A stretch of 64,000 bases of DNA, from positions 1-64,000 of the forward strand of contig JAQWQJ010000080.1 of the NCBI GenBank assembly GCA_029244725.1, written 5' to 3'. Shown one piece after another: positions 62,585 through 64,000 of this stretch (positions within the stretch are counted from its first letter, which is position 1; each line of letters opens with the position of its first letter). Source of the DNA: Paracoccaceae bacterium (GTDB lineage: Bacteria; Pseudomonadota; Alphaproteobacteria; Rhodobacterales; Rhodobacteraceae). Both the position numbers and the translations under genes were made by a program. The notes under the pieces were generated by a model. The model was not told where the DNA came from and searched no databases. It saw only the letters and a list, made by a program, of their open reading frames with translations.

Positions 62585-64000
62585 CTAGCCCAAGAACCCG
62601 CCCGACTGCATCGACCAAAGTTCCGAGTATATCCCGCCCTTGGTCAGCAACTCGTCATGGCTGCCATCTTCGACGACTTTGCCTTGATCCATCACAACAA
62701 TCCGGTCCATCCGCGCAATCGTCGACAGACGGTGAGCAATGGCGATGACGGTTTTACCCTCCATCACCCCATAAAGCGTATCAAGGATCGCAGCCTCAAC
62801 TTCGCTATCAAGCGCCGAGGTCGCTTCGTCCAGAACAAGGATCGGTGCGTCTTTCAAAACCACCCGTGCAAGGGCAATCCGCTGACGTTGCCCGCCCGAC
62901 AGTTTCACACCCCGTTCGCCAACGTGGGCGTCGTAGCCGGTGCGCCCTTTCGGGTCTTCAAGATCACCAACAAAGGTGTTCGCCTCGGCCCGTTCGGTCG
63001 CCGCGATCATGTCCGCTTCGGTCGCGCCGGGTTTGCCAAACAAGATGTTCGCCCGCACTGAACGATGCAGTAGCGAGTTGTCCTGAGACACCATTCCGAT
63101 CTGTGAGCGCAGGCTATCCTGCGTGACCTTGGCCACATCCTGACCGTCGATCAGGATTTGACCCTGCTCGGCGTCACGAAACCGCAGCAACAGATTAACA
63201 AGGCTGGATTTGCCAGCGCCTGACCGTCCGACAAGACCGACCTTCTGGCCCGGTGCGATTTTCAGATCGACATGGTCAAGGCCGCCATAGCCCTTGCCGT
63301 AGTGATGGGTCACAGCGCGAAACTCAATCTCGCCCTTGTCAAAATCCAGAGACTTAGCGCCCTCGATATCTGTAACTTCATGAGGCACGGCAATAGAACG
63401 CAGACCCTCTTTGATCACGCCAGCATGCTCGAAAAGACGGATGGTCACCCACATAATCCACCCCGACATACCGTTCAGGCGGATCGTTAAGGCAGACGCC
63501 GCAGCAACCTCGCCCGCAGTCACGATCCCTTGGGTCCAGAGCCAAATAGCCGGCCCAAGCATGCCGGTGATCAGAATGCCATTGAGGATATTCAGCAGGA
63601 ACGACATTTCGGTCATCAGTCGCAGGAACCGTTGCAAACGGAACCGGTGACGTTTGAGGGCGTTCAGAACATAGCTTTCCTCTCGCTCGCCTGCCGAAAA
63701 CAGTTTGACCGTTTCAATATTGGCATAAGCGTCAACGATCCGACCGGTCAGCAAAGACCGAGCGTCTGACCACTTCTCTGAGGCTTTGGATACACGCACA
63801 GCCATGTTGATCGTGTAGAGTGCGTATAAAACCACCCAAATCATCAACGGCACCGTCAATCGCCAGTCGGTTTGACTGAGAATGATCATCGCCCCGATTA
63901 CATAAGCTATAGCGTACCAGATTGCCTCAAACACCATGTAGGTGCCGTCCTCGACCGCTTGACCCATCTGCATCACACGGTTCGACAGCCGCCCAGCAAA
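62585..64000 (-). CDS. ABC transporter, permease-ATPase fusion (truncated by the window edge)
   Basis: A half-exporter whose 5' end lies beyond the right edge; the visible 471 residues start FAGRLSNR. The C-terminal part of the ABC transmembrane domain (five or so helices) is followed by the ATPase with Walker A GLVGRSGAGKSSLVNL, Q-loop SQDNSLLHRS, signature LSGGQRQRIALARVV, Walker B ILVLDEATSALD and the H-loop IAHRLSTIARM. Exporters of this type move lipids, peptides or drugs; substrate unknown. The following GNAT gene may be in the same transcript. Confidence 0.93.
   Translation of the reverse strand, partial: FAGRLSNRVMQMGQAVEDGTYMVFEAIWYAIAYVIGAMIILSQTDWRLTVPLMIWVVLYALYTINMAVRVSKASEKWSDARSLLTGRIVDAYANIETVKLFSAGEREESYVLNALKRHRFRLQRFLRLMTEMSFLLNILNGILITGMLGPAIWLWTQGIVTAGEVAAASALTIRLNGMSGWIMWVTIRLFEHAGVIKEGLRSIAVPHEVTDIEGAKSLDFDKGEIEFRAVTHHYGKGYGGLDHVDLKIAPGQKVGLVGRSGAGKSSLVNLLLRFRDAEQGQILIDGQDVAKVTQDSLRSQIGMVSQDNSLLHRSVRANILFGKPGATEADMIAATERAEANTFVGDLEDPKGRTGYDAHVGERGVKLSGGQRQRIALARVVLKDAPILVLDEATSALDSEVEAAILDTLYGVMEGKTVIAIAHRLSTIARMDRIVVMDQGKVVEDGSHDELLTKGGIYSELWSMQSGGFLG

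Noticed and set aside
1-64000. CRISPR array, prophage, tRNA or rRNA genes
   Set aside because: No regularly spaced repeats, phage structural genes, or rRNA/tRNA sequences were found on reading the window.

Overview
The window is a chromosomal segment from an alphaproteobacterium, most likely a marine member of the Roseobacter group (Rhodobacteraceae). This is inferred from gene order and protein families: a ruvCAB / ybgC-tolQRAB-pal-cpoB / tilS-ftsH run, fhs with folD, a phosphatidylcholine synthase, PrpE with upstream TTTGCAAA sites, paired Lhr/PdeM, and acyl-CoA genes headed by MerR regulators. No species is claimed. No rRNA, tRNA, CRISPR array, prophage or plasmid genes were found. Most of the window is core metabolism. 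The less ordinary parts are an IS end that interrupts a secreted-protein gene, REP-like intergenic repeats, and several proteins with altered active sites.

Layout. 1-212: 5' part of an IS1595-type insertion sequence inside the signal-peptide region of a secreted protein gene. 361-2095: DUF952 protein, pyrD and an ArsC-like reductase, coupled by overlapping start/stop codons. 2106-4364 (minus): two hotdog thioesterases and a MATE pump. 4463-13343 (plus): two tandem MerR regulators, then a beta-oxidation-type cluster (two acyl-CoA dehydrogenases, a small basic protein, GST, thiolase, cupin, FadB-like enzyme). 13382-18865: sulfotransferase, DMT exporter, acyl-CoA ligase, a degenerate M48-like membrane protein and a SPOR protein. 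18953-23457 (minus): nucleoside salvage operon cdd-deoA-deoB-add-upp, divergent from maeB (23629-25905). 26152-28041: prpE. 28190-31284: Lhr-type helicase and PdeM nuclease. 31236-33761: LytTR membrane regulator, thioesterase, CDGSH protein and XRE/2TM protein. 33914-38015 (minus): two different folD genes around an exported protein, then fhs. 38196-51444 (minus): MOSC protein, ftsH, tilS, cpoB, pal, tolB, tolA, tolR, tolQ, ybgC, two unknown proteins, ruvB, ruvA, ruvC. 51753-64000: DUF1127 protein, small membrane protein, prmA, MATE and MFS transporters, priA, fsa, DUF484, xerC, pcs, a GNAT enzyme and a truncated ABC exporter.

How the genes work together. The acyl-CoA cluster, the acyl-CoA ligase at 15038, prpE and maeB together describe growth on fatty or other short organic acids, with control by MerR-type and probably ScfR-type regulators. 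fhs and the two FolD paralogues form a one-carbon (tetrahydrofolate) module; the second FolD has lost the catalytic lysine of the cyclohydrolase step. The cdd-deo-add-upp operon degrades and salvages nucleosides. The Tol-Pal, FtsH and Ruv genes are housekeeping.

The items most worth a second look are the FolD paralogue with altered catalytic residues, the pseudo-M48 protein, the REP/BIME-like intergenic repeat family, the IS-interrupted secreted protein (possibly a 5'-nucleotidase), the tandem MerR pair with its CTTACGT-ACGTAAG operator, and candidate regulatory palindromes ahead of maeB, prpE and fhs.
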